A stretch of 64,000 nucleotides of DNA from Rhizobium tumorigenes (GTDB lineage: Bacteria > Pseudomonadota > Alphaproteobacteria > Rhizobiales > Rhizobiaceae). The position numbers and the translations under genes were made by a program. The stretch lies in NCBI RefSeq assembly GCF_003240565.2, contig NZ_CP117255.1, positions 1,550,001 through 1,614,000 on the forward strand. Direction: 5' to 3'. Below the pieces are notes generated by a model that was given only the letters and a program-made list of their open reading frames with translations, was not told the DNA's origin and searched no databases. This document shows, piece by piece, positions 9,388 to 18,080 of this stretch (its first letter is position 1; each line of letters begins with the position of its first letter).

Positions 9388-10276
9388 TCTTCCGGCCTCC
9401 GCCAAATTCGAGATAGGCCCATGGGACGACGACGATCACCACCGAGATCAACATCATCGTCGAGGCCGCGAAACCCTGGCCGAGATTTTGAGCCAGGAAC
9501 ATGAGGTCGTAGACATATTTGGCGGGAACTTCCGACGCGATCCCGGGCCCGCCCCCCGTCTGCGCGACAACCAGGTCGTAAAGTTTAACGATGCCGCTGG
9601 TGATGATCACCAAAGTGGTGATGAAGACCGGGCGCATCATCGGGATGATGATCAGCAGGTAGGTTTTCCACATCGGGATGCCGTCCACCCGGGCCGCCTT
9701 CCAGATATCCTCGTCGATACCGCGCAGGCCGGCGAGCATCAGGCACATGACGAGCCCGGTGCCTTGCCAGAGACCGGCGATCAGCACACCGTAGATGACG
9801 ATCCTCTGGTCATAGAGCGGATCGAAAGTGAAGGTCGAAAAGCCCATGCCGCGCACGATGTGCTGGATGCCGAATTCCGGGTTGAGGATCCATTGCCAGA
9901 CGAGCCCGGTGACGATGAAGGACATCGCGAACGGGTAGAGGAAGATCGTTCGGAAGGTGTTTTCGAACCGTATCTTCTGGTCCATCAGGGCGGCCAGGAT
10001 AAAGCCAATCAGCAGGCTGAAGATCAGCGACAATATTCCATAGATCGCCAGGTTCTCGATGGAGATCAGCCAGCGCTGTGTCCCCCACAGCCGGCGATAC
10101 TGGTCCAGACCGACAAAATTGAGCCGGGGCAGAAGCTTCGAGTTGGTGAACGAATAAACGACGGTCCAGATCGTTCCGCCGGTGAAGACGCAGAGCGCCG
10201 TCAGGATCATCGGGATGGAAGCGACCTTGGCGTTGAGATTTTTGAAAAGCTGCCTCGGGCGAGCATTCTGGGGCAT
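9380..10276 (-). CDS. Carbohydrate ABC transporter permease, MalF type
   Basis: A 298-residue membrane permease, normal for CUT1 systems, with an N-terminal hydrophobic segment (IPMILTALCVFTGGTIW) and the EAA loop near DIWKAARVDGIPMWKTYL. The ATG at 10276 is chosen because a GAGG site precedes it; longer frames would run into the binding-protein gene. It forms a heterodimer with the MalG-type permease whose gene overlaps its end. Confidence 0.93.
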   Translation of the reverse strand: MPQNARPRQLFKNLNAKVASIPMILTALCVFTGGTIWTVVYSFTNSKLLPRLNFVGLDQYRRLWGTQRWLISIENLAIYGILSLIFSLLIGFILAALMDQKIRFENTFRTIFLYPFAMSFIVTGLVWQWILNPEFGIQHIVRGMGFSTFTFDPLYDQRIVIYGVLIAGLWQGTGLVMCLMLAGLRGIDEDIWKAARVDGIPMWKTYLLIIIPMMRPVFITTLVIITSGIVKLYDLVVAQTGGGPGIASEVPAKYVYDLMFLAQNLGQGFAASTMMLISVVIVVVPWAYLEFGGGRKNA

Positions 10277-10308
10277 GGGGGCCTCGCGGTCCTGTCTCGG
10301 AAAGAGTG

Positions 10309-10328
10309 GCCGGCCCTGCGGGGCCGGC
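10309..10328 (-). repeat. Hairpin between binding-protein and permease genes
   Basis: GCCGGCCC, loop, GGGCCGGC: a perfect 8-bp stem lying 12 bases downstream of the binding-protein stop codon. It has no T run. Such hairpins behind solute-binding-protein genes commonly protect the upstream mRNA and raise binding-protein yield; that role is inferred here. Confidence 0.55.
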
Positions 10329-10340
10329 ACCAAAGCGAGC

Positions 10341-11579
10341 TTATTCGGCGCTGCCGATGATTTCGGCATAGCTCTTCTGCCCATCTTCAGGCTTGATGCT
10401 GGCGTCGTTGAAGAACTGCGTCATCAGGTTGTTGAGCTGCGTCGTCGTGTCCGGAGTAATCAATTCGTCCGTACTTTTGACGACATTGCCCTTGTTCAGG
10501 ACAGCCAGACCCTTTTTCATGCAGTCATTGGCGGCCGTCAGGTCGACGTCGCCACGAACCGGCATGGAACCCTTCTTGAGATTGAAGGCGAGCTGGCCTG
10601 CAGGCGACATCATCACGGAAGCGAGCACTTCCTGCGCCTTGGACTGGTCGGCGTCGGCAAGCTTGGGGAAGTAGATCGAATCGCCGCCTGTGCTGATATA
10701 CGGATCGGCGGCACCGAGACCGACGAGGCAGGTATAGTCCTTGCCGGCGACCTGATTGGCCACCTGGAACTCGCCCTGCGCCCAGTCGCCCATCGACTGC
10801 GCCCCGGCCTTGCCGGTGATCACGAGGTTGGTTGCCTGGTTCCAGTCCTGCACGTTGGAACCCTTGGCCAGCTTGCGGGCGTCGTCCGCAGCCTTGAAGA
10901 TCTTGGCCATTTCCGGACCGGCCGCTGCTTTTGCGTCCTTCTTCTCATAGACATTGAGATAGAGGTCCTTGCCGCCGAGGGCGAGAAGCAGGTTGTTGAA
11001 CAGTCCGGTGACCTGCCAGGACTGCTGACCCAGCGCCAGCGGAAGAATGCCGGCCTTCTGCAGCGCCGGACCGGCCGCGACGAACTCATCCCAGTTCTTC
11101 GGAACAGCGACGCCAGCCTTTTCGAAAGCGGCGTTCGACAGCCACAGCCACTGCCAGGCATGGATGTTGACCGGGACGCAGTAGATCTTGCCATCGACGG
11201 TGCATCCATCGAGAAGCGATGGCGGGTTGATGACCGACTTCCAGTTTTCCTTCGTCGCGACATCGTTGAGATCGCGCATCAAGCCGGCCTGGACGAGTTC
11301 TTCTGCCTGACGACCATGATTGAACTGCGTGGCACCCATCGGCTTGCCGCCGGTAATGCGCGAGACCATGATTGGCCGGGCCGTATCACCGGAACCGGCA
11401 ATGGCACCGTCCACCCAATGGTTGCCTGTCGCATCGAATGCTTTCGCAAACTCCTTGACCGCCGCAGCCTCCCCGCCGGACGTCCACCAATGCGTCACTT
11501 CAAGATCTGTAGCCTTCGCCGAAACGGCCGAAAGCGCCACGGAAGCCAGCATGGCAACCGTCAAAAAACGCATATTCAT
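10341..11579 (-). CDS. Carbohydrate ABC transporter substrate-binding protein (CUT1, MalE type)
   Basis: A 412-residue periplasmic binding protein with a signal peptide of about 23 residues (MNMRFLTVAMLASVALSAVS, then AKA). The mature protein begins TDLEVTHWWTSGGEAAAVKE, typical of group 1 solute-binding proteins that bind sugars or short oligosaccharides. GGAGGAG lies five bases before the ATG. It is the first gene of the nine-gene sugar operon; a palindrome matching a LacI-type operator lies 16 bases upstream of its start, and a hairpin separates it from the permease genes. Confidence 0.94.
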   Translation of the reverse strand: MNMRFLTVAMLASVALSAVSAKATDLEVTHWWTSGGEAAAVKEFAKAFDATGNHWVDGAIAGSGDTARPIMVSRITGGKPMGATQFNHGRQAEELVQAGLMRDLNDVATKENWKSVINPPSLLDGCTVDGKIYCVPVNIHAWQWLWLSNAAFEKAGVAVPKNWDEFVAAGPALQKAGILPLALGQQSWQVTGLFNNLLLALGGKDLYLNVYEKKDAKAAAGPEMAKIFKAADDARKLAKGSNVQDWNQATNLVITGKAGAQSMGDWAQGEFQVANQVAGKDYTCLVGLGAADPYISTGGDSIYFPKLADADQSKAQEVLASVMMSPAGQLAFNLKKGSMPVRGDVDLTAANDCMKKGLAVLNKGNVVKSTDELITPDTTTQLNNLMTQFFNDASIKPEDGQKSYAEIIGSAE

Positions 11580-11594
11580 GAGTTCTCCTCCCTC

Positions 11595-11610
11595 ACTGAA
11601 ACGTTACAGT
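11595..11610. promoter_or_regulatory. Candidate LacI-family operator O1
   Basis: ACTGAAACGTTACAGT is palindromic at 14 of 16 positions around a central CG, the usual form of LacI-family sites. It lies 16 bases before the binding-protein start and just downstream of a possible -10 box, where a bound repressor would block transcription. It matches the second site at 12 of 14 positions. Confidence 0.6.
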
Positions 11611-11613
11611 AAA

Positions 11614-11642
11614 AACGTAGAACAATCGTTTTGAGGGCGCAA
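11614..11642 (-). promoter_or_regulatory. Possible sigma-70 promoter of the sugar operon
   Basis: On the minus strand TTGCGC and TACGTT are separated by 17 bases, with transcription expected to start inside the O1 palindrome. The hexamers are only moderate matches. A second candidate (TTGACG, 17 bases, CTACGC) lies at 11713-11741. Confidence 0.35.
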
Positions 11643-11914
11643 CCACCTGGGCGCAATTTTCTCAGAAAAACGCCCACCCTCCTCATTATGAGTATCGTCT
11701 AAGCAAAAACGAGCGTAGCGCATAGAAAAACGGCACGTCAATTTCAAGCCTTAAATGACCACCAATACGTTGATTCAATGTGTTTTTCTACGAGACGCGA
11801 CCCCTCCATTTTAGTGGTTATTTCGCATTCGCACAAATTTGCGGCATCGCAGCAGACATAGCGAAGGTGGAGGAGTTCGCCGAAGAAAAGTAAAATATGG
11901 GGTCGACATCGCAG

Positions 11915-11928
11915 CTGTATCGTTACAG
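11915..11928. promoter_or_regulatory. Candidate LacI-family operator O2
   Basis: CTGTATCGTTACAG has perfect 5-base arms (CTGTA/TACAG) and shares 12 of 14 bases with the O1 core. It lies about 100 bases upstream of the lacI-type gene and about 319 bases, centre to centre, from O1. It may serve autoregulation or a repression loop. Confidence 0.55.
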
Positions 11929-11961
11929 ATTTAGGGCTTCAGATTGCCACCGGCCCATCCG

Positions 11962-11992
11962 TTGACGCTTGCGGTCCAAGCGCCGTCATACT
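11962..11992 (+). promoter_or_regulatory. Possible promoter of the lacI-type gene
   Basis: TTGACG is followed after 18-19 bases by TCATAC or CATACT, some 25 bases before the start codon. The spacing is a little long, so confidence is low. Confidence 0.3.
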
Positions 11993-12015
11993 AAGGCGTC
12001 CCATCAGGAACGGCG

Positions 12016-13065
12016 TTGGACAGCATGGACAATCAAGAAAATTCAGAAGGAGACCGGCGCCCAGCTGCGATCCGCGAACGACCGACCCTGAAAACCATCG
12101 CTTTCATGACGGGCCTCGGCATCACGACCGTTTCGAGGGCGTTGAAGGACGCCTCCGATATTGGCGCGGAAACGAAGGAACGGGTCAAAATGGTCGCCCG
12201 CCAGCTCGGCTATCAGCCGAACCGCGCGGGTGTGCGCCTGCGCACCGGCAAGACCAACGTCATTGCCCTCGTGCTCAGCATCGATGAGGAAATCCTCGGT
12301 TTCACCAGCCAGATGGTGTTCGGCATTTCCGAGGTCCTGTCCGGAACGCAGTATCACCTCGTGGTGACACCCTATTCCCACGACCGCGATCCGATGATTC
12401 CTGTCCGATACATTCTCGACACCGGGTCGGCCGACGGCGTCATCATTTCTCGCACCGAGCCGGACGATCCGCGCGTTCGGCTGCTTGCGGACCGCAACCT
12501 GCCCTTCGTCACCCATGGCCGCACCGACATGGGCATCGTCCACCCGTTCCACGATTTCGACAACGAGGCCTTCGCCGAAGAGGCGGTCCGGGCGCTCACC
12601 GCCAAGGGCCGCCGCCGCATCGCCCTGCTCGCTCCGCCTGCGCGGCTGTCCTACTACACCCACACGCGCGACGGTTTCCAGAGCGGCTTGCTCCACTACG
12701 GTGCTGAGGAAGTCCCGCTGAAGATCACCATCGATGCGCCGCTGGAAGACATTCGCAACGCTGTCGAGCAGCTGATGCGCTCTGCAAATCCGCCGGATGG
12801 TATCGTCTCCACGGCCGGCGGCGGCGCTATTGCCGTCAATGCGGGCATTGAGGCAGCCGGCATGCGGCTCGGGCACGATATCGACATGGTCGCCAAGCAG
12901 TCGAGCCATATCCTGAACTGGATCAGGCCCGAGATCGTCACGATCTACGAGGACGTGCGTCACGCCGGCCGCGAACTGGCGCGCTCGCTGATCCGCAGCA
13001 TCGACGGCACCGGGCCGGCCGAGCTGCAAAGCATCAGCGCCCCCGTATGGCCGGACGCCTCATAG
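12016..13065 (+). CDS. LacI-family transcriptional regulator
   Basis: A 349-residue regulator. The N-terminal helix-turn-helix and hinge occupy about residues 24-80 ([20 protein letters not shown], then [18 protein letters not shown]), followed by a periplasmic-binding-protein-like effector domain. The start could be TTG 12016 (AGGA six bases upstream) or ATG 12025; the TTG has the better ribosome-site spacing. It is divergent from the sugar operon and very likely controls it, probably by repression relieved by a sugar ligand. The two palindromes in the intergenic region are its likely targets. Confidence 0.92.
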   Translation: MDSMDNQENSEGDRRPAAIRERPTLKTIAFMTGLGITTVSRALKDASDIGAETKERVKMVARQLGYQPNRAGVRLRTGKTNVIALVLSIDEEILGFTSQMVFGISEVLSGTQYHLVVTPYSHDRDPMIPVRYILDTGSADGVIISRTEPDDPRVRLLADRNLPFVTHGRTDMGIVHPFHDFDNEAFAEEAVRALTAKGRRRIALLAPPARLSYYTHTRDGFQSGLLHYGAEEVPLKITIDAPLEDIRNAVEQLMRSANPPDGIVSTAGGGAIAVNAGIEAAGMRLGHDIDMVAKQSSHILNWIRPEIVTIYEDVRHAGRELARSLIRSIDGTGPAELQSISAPVWPDAS

Positions 13066-13100
13066 ACGACGTAGGGATTTGGTCTAACCCGACGAAAAAA

Positions 13101-13123
13101 GCCCGCCGAAACGCTCGGCGGGC
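13101..13123 (-). terminator. Rho-independent terminator of gnd
   Basis: GCCCGCCGA and TCGGCGGGC form a 9-bp stem with a 5-base loop, followed on the minus strand by six T residues. It lies 34 bases past the gnd stop and may also end the lacI-type transcript coming from the other side. Confidence 0.85.
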
Positions 13124-13156
13124 TCTCTCATATTTTCGATGGTAGATCGGCCGAAA

Positions 13157-14584
13157 TCAGCCCTGTGCGCCGCTGCCCCACGGACCGTGGTGGATATCCT
13201 TGCCATCGACCCGGTCGAACCCGTGTGCGCCGAAGAAATCGCGCTGGGCCTGGATCAGGTTGGCGGTACCCCGCGCCTGGCGATAGGCGTCGAAATATCC
13301 GAGTGCCGAGGCGAGTGCTGGAACCGGCAGACCGGCAGTCACGGCGGCGGAGACGATGCGGCGCAGCGATGGCAGCGATTCCTTGACCATGTCGGAGAAG
13401 GCCGGCGTCACCACCAGGTTGGCGGCATCCGGCGCCTTGGTGAAGGCGCTGGTGATTTCATCGAGGAATTGCGAGCGAATGATGCAGCCGGCGCGCCAGA
13501 TCTTGGCAATCACCGGCATCGGCAGCGACCAGTCGAACTGGCGCGATGCCTCGGCCATGACGGCGAAGCCCTGCGCATAGGCGCCGATCTTTGCCGCGAA
13601 CAGGGCCATTTCCAGATCGTTCAGCAGATCCGCGCCGAATGTCATCGGAAATTCGTTCGTCGGTGCGCCGAAGATCTTTTCGGCAGCCTCGCGCTGCTCC
13701 TTCATCGACGACAGGCTACGGGCAGCCACGGCCGCCTCGATGGCAGTCGCCGGGATACCCATGTTCTGCGCTTCGATCACCGACCACTTGCCGGTGCCCT
13801 TTTGGCCGGCCTTGTCGAGGATGATGTCAGGCATCGCAGTCCCGGTGGTCGGGTCCTTCGCCGCCAGCACCTTCTCGGTGATCTCGATGAGGTAGGAGTT
13901 CAGACGACCCTTGTTCCAGTCGCCGAAAATCTTGCTGATCTCGTCCGCGGTCTTGCCGAGACCGTCGCGCAGGATGCCGTAGATCTCGGCGATCATCTGC
14001 ATGTCGGCATATTCGATGCCGTTGTGGACAGTCTTGACGAAATGGCCTGCACCGTCTGTGCCGAGCCAGGCGCAGCAGTCCTCGCCGTTGTATTTGGCCG
14101 AGATCGAGGTCAGCACCTTCTCGACGCGCTTGTAGCTTTCCTCGGTGCCGCCGACCATGATCGACGGGCCGTGGCGGGCACCCTCCTCGCCGCCGGAGAC
14201 GCCCATGCCGATAAACGTCAGCTCGGTGTCCTTGAGCCGGTCGAAGCGGGCCATGGTGTCGCGGAAATTAGCGTTGCCGGCATCGATCATGATGTCGCCC
14301 TTGGACAAATGCGGCTGCAGAGCCGCCATCTGCTGGTCGACGGGTTCGCCGGCCTTGATCATGATGATGATCGGCCGTGGCGGCCGGATGGCCTCGACGA
14401 ACTCCTCGATCGTCCGGCATGGGATGATCTGCTTCTTGAGGTCTCCCGCACTCTCGTAGAACTCGTCGGTAACTGAGGTGGTCCGATTGAACACGGCGAT
14501 ACGGTTGCCTTTTTCGGCGATATTGAGTGCGAGGTTGGACCCCATGACCGCGAGGCCGATGAGACCGATTTCTGCCTTTTCCAC
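13157..14584 (-). CDS. gnd: 6-phosphogluconate dehydrogenase, NADP-dependent
   Basis: A 475-residue enzyme that oxidatively decarboxylates 6-phosphogluconate to ribulose 5-phosphate. The Rossmann motif GLAVMGSNLALN is near the N terminus, followed by IDAGNANF, the substrate-binding signature GGEEGARHGPSIMVGG, and KGTGKWSVIEA in the helical domain. Length matches the long bacterial form. The start is taken as GTG 14584, preceded by GGGAGAG; no in-frame ATG is near, and residues encoded further upstream are not family-like. It is monocistronic, with its own terminator. Confidence 0.95.
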   Translation of the reverse strand: MEKAEIGLIGLAVMGSNLALNIAEKGNRIAVFNRTTSVTDEFYESAGDLKKQIIPCRTIEEFVEAIRPPRPIIIMIKAGEPVDQQMAALQPHLSKGDIMIDAGNANFRDTMARFDRLKDTELTFIGMGVSGGEEGARHGPSIMVGGTEESYKRVEKVLTSISAKYNGEDCCAWLGTDGAGHFVKTVHNGIEYADMQMIAEIYGILRDGLGKTADEISKIFGDWNKGRLNSYLIEITEKVLAAKDPTTGTAMPDIILDKAGQKGTGKWSVIEAQNMGIPATAIEAAVAARSLSSMKEQREAAEKIFGAPTNEFPMTFGADLLNDLEMALFAAKIGAYAQGFAVMAEASRQFDWSLPMPVIAKIWRAGCIIRSQFLDEITSAFTKAPDAANLVVTPAFSDMVKESLPSLRRIVSAAVTAGLPVPALASALGYFDAYRQARGTANLIQAQRDFFGAHGFDRVDGKDIHHGPWGSGAQG

Positions 14585-14789
14585 GACAACTCTCCCTTGT
14601 TGAAACCTGGACGGACTTTGTCGCACCACCATCGGCCATGGGCAAGCCTTGCCATGTTCAAAACGGATCGATTGACAGAACCAGGCAGGATTACCGTAGG
14701 ATCGGGCAAGGGGTTTTGCGGCCGCAGATTGCGGCACTTCGCCTATATCGCGGAACCTCACAGGAACAAGGCGACGCCAGGAGGGAAAG

Positions 14790-15197
14790 ATGTCCGCAAT
14801 GACGGCAAAGATTGTCCACGTGACCATCCATCGCGACTGGCGGGCGGTCTACGACTTCGCGTCGAAACCGGAAAACATGCCCCTTTGGGCATCCGGCCTG
14901 GCGACCGCCCTCGTGGCCGACGGTGCTGACTGGATCGCGGCCGGTGCGCTTGGCGCTGTGCGGATCACCTTTACGCCGCCGAACGACTTCGGCGTCATCG
15001 ACCATACCGTCACCGGGCCTTCCGGCCGGCAATTCTACAATGCATTGAGGGTCGTGCGGAATGGCGCCGGGTGCGAAGTTATGTTCACCCTGCTGCGCGT
15101 CGAAGGCATGACGGATGCGCAGTTCGAAGCGGATGCCGAACACGTCGCCAGGGATCTGGCGACGCTGAAGGGGCTGATGGAGCGCGAAGCGCCCTAG
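14790..15197 (+). CDS. SRPBCC-like small protein
   Basis: A 135-residue protein with no signal or membrane segment. The pattern IHRDWRAVYDFASKPENMPLW near the start and a C-terminal amphipathic helix (AEHVARDLATLKGLMERE) resemble the SRPBCC (START/polyketide-cyclase) fold, which binds hydrophobic ligands. AGGAGGG precedes the ATG. Its 3' end overlaps by four bases the stop of the convergent lipoprotein gene. The ligand and role are unknown. Confidence 0.75.
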   Translation: MSAMTAKIVHVTIHRDWRAVYDFASKPENMPLWASGLATALVADGADWIAAGALGAVRITFTPPNDFGVIDHTVTGPSGRQFYNALRVVRNGAGCEVMFTLLRVEGMTDAQFEADAEHVARDLATLKGLMEREAP

Positions 15198-15805
15198 ATG
15201 CTTTTCAGCGTCCAGTCGACGATCTGAGCCGACACGGATGCGAAGGCCTTGTCGAGCGACTTGACATAGGCGTCGTTGGTCGTGCCGGTCGTCGGAACGG
15301 CAACGCGGAAGACGTCCTGCTTGCGCACGGTGCCGGTCTTGTCGTTGAGGATCTTGGCCGAGATCTCGACGACAGCTGCCTGCTTGGAGGTATCGATCTC
15401 GAACGCGCGGATATCGGTCACGACCTGGTAATCGATTGCCAGACCCTGGCCGGGAACGCCGACGCCGCCGACCTTGCCGGAATTCTCGAATGCTTCCACC
15501 AGCTTCGACTGCACCATGCGGCTGAGCTTGTCGCTCCACTGCGCCTTGGCGAGATACTGCAACTCGGAGCCGCTGACCCGCACAACGATCTGGTTGCTGT
15601 CGATGGCGCTGAGTGCCGTCGGTGCAGGTACCAGGATCTGCTTGCCATGGGCTGCCGGACCCTTGCCGCTGACATTGGCAGCCAGATCGAACGTATCGTT
15701 CTTGGCGCCACCACCACAGGCCGTCAACAGCACCGCCACCAACGGCAAAGCCACTGCGGACCTGCGTGCGGTCAACCAACCCTGAACCGAACCATATTCG
15801 AACAT
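15194..15805 (-). CDS. ABC-type transport auxiliary lipoprotein of the Mla-like system
   Basis: A 203-residue lipoprotein of the PqiC-like ABC_trans_aux family. The N-terminal signal ends in the lipobox LLTAC, placing the lipidated Cys near residue 30; lipid anchoring is probably in the outer membrane. ATG 15805 gives a normal signal length, whereas a TTG at 15841 would add residues and overlap the mlaD-like gene. It is the last gene of the mlaE-mlaF-mlaD-lipoprotein operon and probably forms the outer-membrane end of the lipid transfer path. Confidence 0.85.
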   Translation of the reverse strand: MFEYGSVQGWLTARRSAVALPLVAVLLTACGGGAKNDTFDLAANVSGKGPAAHGKQILVPAPTALSAIDSNQIVVRVSGSELQYLAKAQWSDKLSRMVQSKLVEAFENSGKVGGVGVPGQGLAIDYQVVTDIRAFEIDTSKQAAVVEISAKILNDKTGTVRKQDVFRVAVPTTGTTNDAYVKSLDKAFASVSAQIVDWTLKSI

Positions 15806-15837
15806 GCTGCGCCTACCCCTTGAAACCTTACCGCCGG

Positions 15838-17208
15838 TCAATGCCGTGTCCGCCCGTTATACTGCTTGACGGTGTCGCCACCGAACAGCAGGCGCTGCGG
15901 GTTCTTGTCGAAATTGCTGATCGTGTCGTTCAGATTCTGTACCGTCCGCCTTGTATCGTTGACCAGCGTCTGCACGTCGTTCAGGCCACCGGCCGAAAAG
16001 CGCTGCAGGTTGTCGGCGATCGGTCCGATCCGCGAATTGATGCTGTCGGCGACCTTCTTGAACGATTCCAGCGTGTCACGTGCTTCCGTAAACAGCGACT
16101 GGGTGTTGTCGGTTCCCAAGAGCGCATCGACCTTGATCAGGATGCCATCGACGCGAGTCGAAGCCGAATTCAGCTTGTTCGCCATCTGCGACACATCCTG
16201 GATCGTCTGGCTGATCTCGGCCTGCTTGGCTGACACGCTGGCGGTGATATCGCGGATCGAGGCGACGGCGACGCGGGCATCCTTGGTCGCCTGCGAGATA
16301 TCGTCAACCGAGCCCTTGATCTTCGAAGGATCGATCGAGGCCACCAACTGGTCGACCTTGTCGAGCGTCAGCTGAGCCTTCTTGCCGAATTCGTTGTAGG
16401 TATCCGACGTTTCCTTGATGCTGGTGATCGTCGCCTTCAGGTTGCTGGACGCATCGGCCACATTGGCCGTCAGCTTGTCGACGTTCTTGACCACGTCGTT
16501 GATGCTTTGGGCATCGACGGCACGCACAAGCTTCTCGACGGCGTCGAGCGTCGAATTGATCTTGCCGGAGACGCTGCTGAATGTCTTGGAAAGTTCGCCG
16601 GCGCTGGCCAGGAACTGATCGATGTTGCCAGCATTGTCGGCAAGCGCCTTGGAGAAGGTGTTGGCGTTCTTGACTGTATCGGTGAGCGGCCCACGGGCAT
16701 CCTTCACGAAGCCCTGGAAATCGCCGATAGTGTCGTTGGCGCGGTCCATGATCTTGTCGGCGGTCGCCAGCAGGTTGGTGACGCTCGACTGGTCGGCCAA
16801 CAGAACGGCCCGCTTGCCCGTATCGAGCGAGCGCTTGAGGATGTTCTCGTCGCCGGTGCGACCACCGGAGAGTTCGATATAGGCAGCGCCCGTCAGGCCC
16901 TGGATTTCGAGAACCGCCTTGGTCGTCTCATAGACCGGCGCATCGGCCCGGACTTCGGTGAAGGCCAGAGAGTAGCGGGGGTCGTCGGCATCGATCGAAA
17001 GCGTCTTGACGCTGCCGACCTGGATGCCGTTGAAGCGCACTGGCGAGCCGACGCTGAGACCGTTGGCGGATCCCGGGATACGCACGATCAGTTCTGTCAT
17101 CGTGCCGCCACGGCCGTATTCGGCCATCCAGTAGACGAAGCCGAATGCTGCGGCGATGACCAGGACGGTGAAAATTCCGACGATCGTGTAGTTTGCTCTG
17201 GTTTCCAT
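15838..17208 (-). CDS. mlaD: MlaD/MCE-domain lipid transport protein
   Basis: A 456-residue inner-membrane protein with one N-terminal helix (YTIVGIFTVLVIAAAFGFVYW) and an MCE domain at about residues 35-115 (GLSVGSPVRFNGIQVGSVKT). A long, mostly helical region follows, rich in V/I/L, K and D, likely coiled coil. It is much longer than E. coli MlaD (about 180 residues), as is usual for alphaproteobacterial MCE proteins, and may form a periplasm-spanning tunnel. ATG 17208 lies four bases after the ATPase stop; an upstream reading would enter that gene. Confidence 0.9.
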   Translation of the reverse strand: METRANYTIVGIFTVLVIAAAFGFVYWMAEYGRGGTMTELIVRIPGSANGLSVGSPVRFNGIQVGSVKTLSIDADDPRYSLAFTEVRADAPVYETTKAVLEIQGLTGAAYIELSGGRTGDENILKRSLDTGKRAVLLADQSSVTNLLATADKIMDRANDTIGDFQGFVKDARGPLTDTVKNANTFSKALADNAGNIDQFLASAGELSKTFSSVSGKINSTLDAVEKLVRAVDAQSINDVVKNVDKLTANVADASSNLKATITSIKETSDTYNEFGKKAQLTLDKVDQLVASIDPSKIKGSVDDISQATKDARVAVASIRDITASVSAKQAEISQTIQDVSQMANKLNSASTRVDGILIKVDALLGTDNTQSLFTEARDTLESFKKVADSINSRIGPIADNLQRFSAGGLNDVQTLVNDTRRTVQNLNDTISNFDKNPQRLLFGGDTVKQYNGRTRH

Positions 17209-17212
17209 GATC

Positions 17213-18070
17213 TCAGTTCTTCTCGCGGCGCTGGTTGCCGGTTTCTGCAGTCTCTTCATGGCGGACGACGGTGCGAGCCCGTTTGCCGCGGAAATAGGAT
17301 TTTACCCAAGGCTCGTCGCAAGCAAGCATATCATCGACCGTTCCCTCGATCAGGACGCGCTTCTCGCCGAGGACGGCTATGCGGTCGCAGACGGAAAACA
17401 GGCTGTCGAGGTCGTGGGTAACCATGTAGACGGTAAGGCCTAGCGTATCGCGCAGCTTGGCGATCAGTTCGTCGAATTGCGCGGCACCGATAGGGTCGAG
17501 GCCGGAGGTCGGCTCGTCGAGGAACACCAGATCCGGATCGAGCGCCAGCGCCCGTGCCAGCGCCGCACGCTTGATCATGCCGCCCGACAGTTCCGACGGA
17601 TATTTGTCGGCGGCATCCGAGGCGAGACCGGCAAGACGGATCTTCATGTGCGCAAGCTCGTCCATCATCGAAACCGGCAGGTCGAGATATTCGCGCATCG
17701 GCACCTGGATGTTTTCCTTCACCGTCAGTGAGGAAAACAGCGCCCCTTGCTGAAAAAGCACGCCGAGACGCATGTCGAGCTTGTTGCGGTTCGATTCGTC
17801 GAGCGAATCGTAGTCTGTGCCGAGAATTTTGATCGTCCCGGCGCTGCGCGGCAGAAGCCGCAGCACGGTGCGCATGAGCACCGACTTGCCGGCACCGGAC
17901 GGACCGACGAAGCCGAGGATTTCGCCGCGATAGATATCGAGATCGAGCTTGTCGAGCACGATTTTCGGGCCGAAGTTCACCGTGACGCCACGCGCCGACA
18001 GCACGACGTCGCGGCCATCCGCGGCGCGTTCCATCTGTGTGTCATCCCGGTCTGGCTGAGGCGCGTCCAA
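17213..18070 (-). CDS. mlaF: MlaF-like phospholipid ABC transporter ATP-binding protein
   Basis: The ATPase of the lipid transporter. It shows Walker A GPSGAGKS, the Mla-typical signature LSGGMIKRAALARA, Walker B LVFLDEPTSGLDP and H-loop VTHD. The start is uncertain: TTG 18070 has AAGGA seven bases upstream and lies just past the permease stop, while ATG 18034 (MERAADG) has a weaker site. Either gives about 273-285 residues. It works with the MlaE-like permease and the MCE protein encoded on either side. Confidence 0.92.
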   Translation of the reverse strand: MDAPQPDRDDTQMERAADGRDVVLSARGVTVNFGPKIVLDKLDLDIYRGEILGFVGPSGAGKSVLMRTVLRLLPRSAGTIKILGTDYDSLDESNRNKLDMRLGVLFQQGALFSSLTVKENIQVPMREYLDLPVSMMDELAHMKIRLAGLASDAADKYPSELSGGMIKRAALARALALDPDLVFLDEPTSGLDPIGAAQFDELIAKLRDTLGLTVYMVTHDLDSLFSVCDRIAVLGEKRVLIEGTVDDMLACDEPWVKSYFRGKRARTVVRHEETAETGNQRREKN

Positions 18071-18080
18071 ATGCTGGTCC

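Larger units (their letters stand above)
11580..12015. promoter_or_regulatory. Divergent regulatory region between sugar operon and lacI-type gene
   Basis: A 436-base gap relatively rich in A and T, with no credible gene. It holds two related palindromes (11595-11610 and 11915-11928) and candidate promoters for both directions. The layout is that expected for a divergently read regulator and its target operon. Confidence 0.7.
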
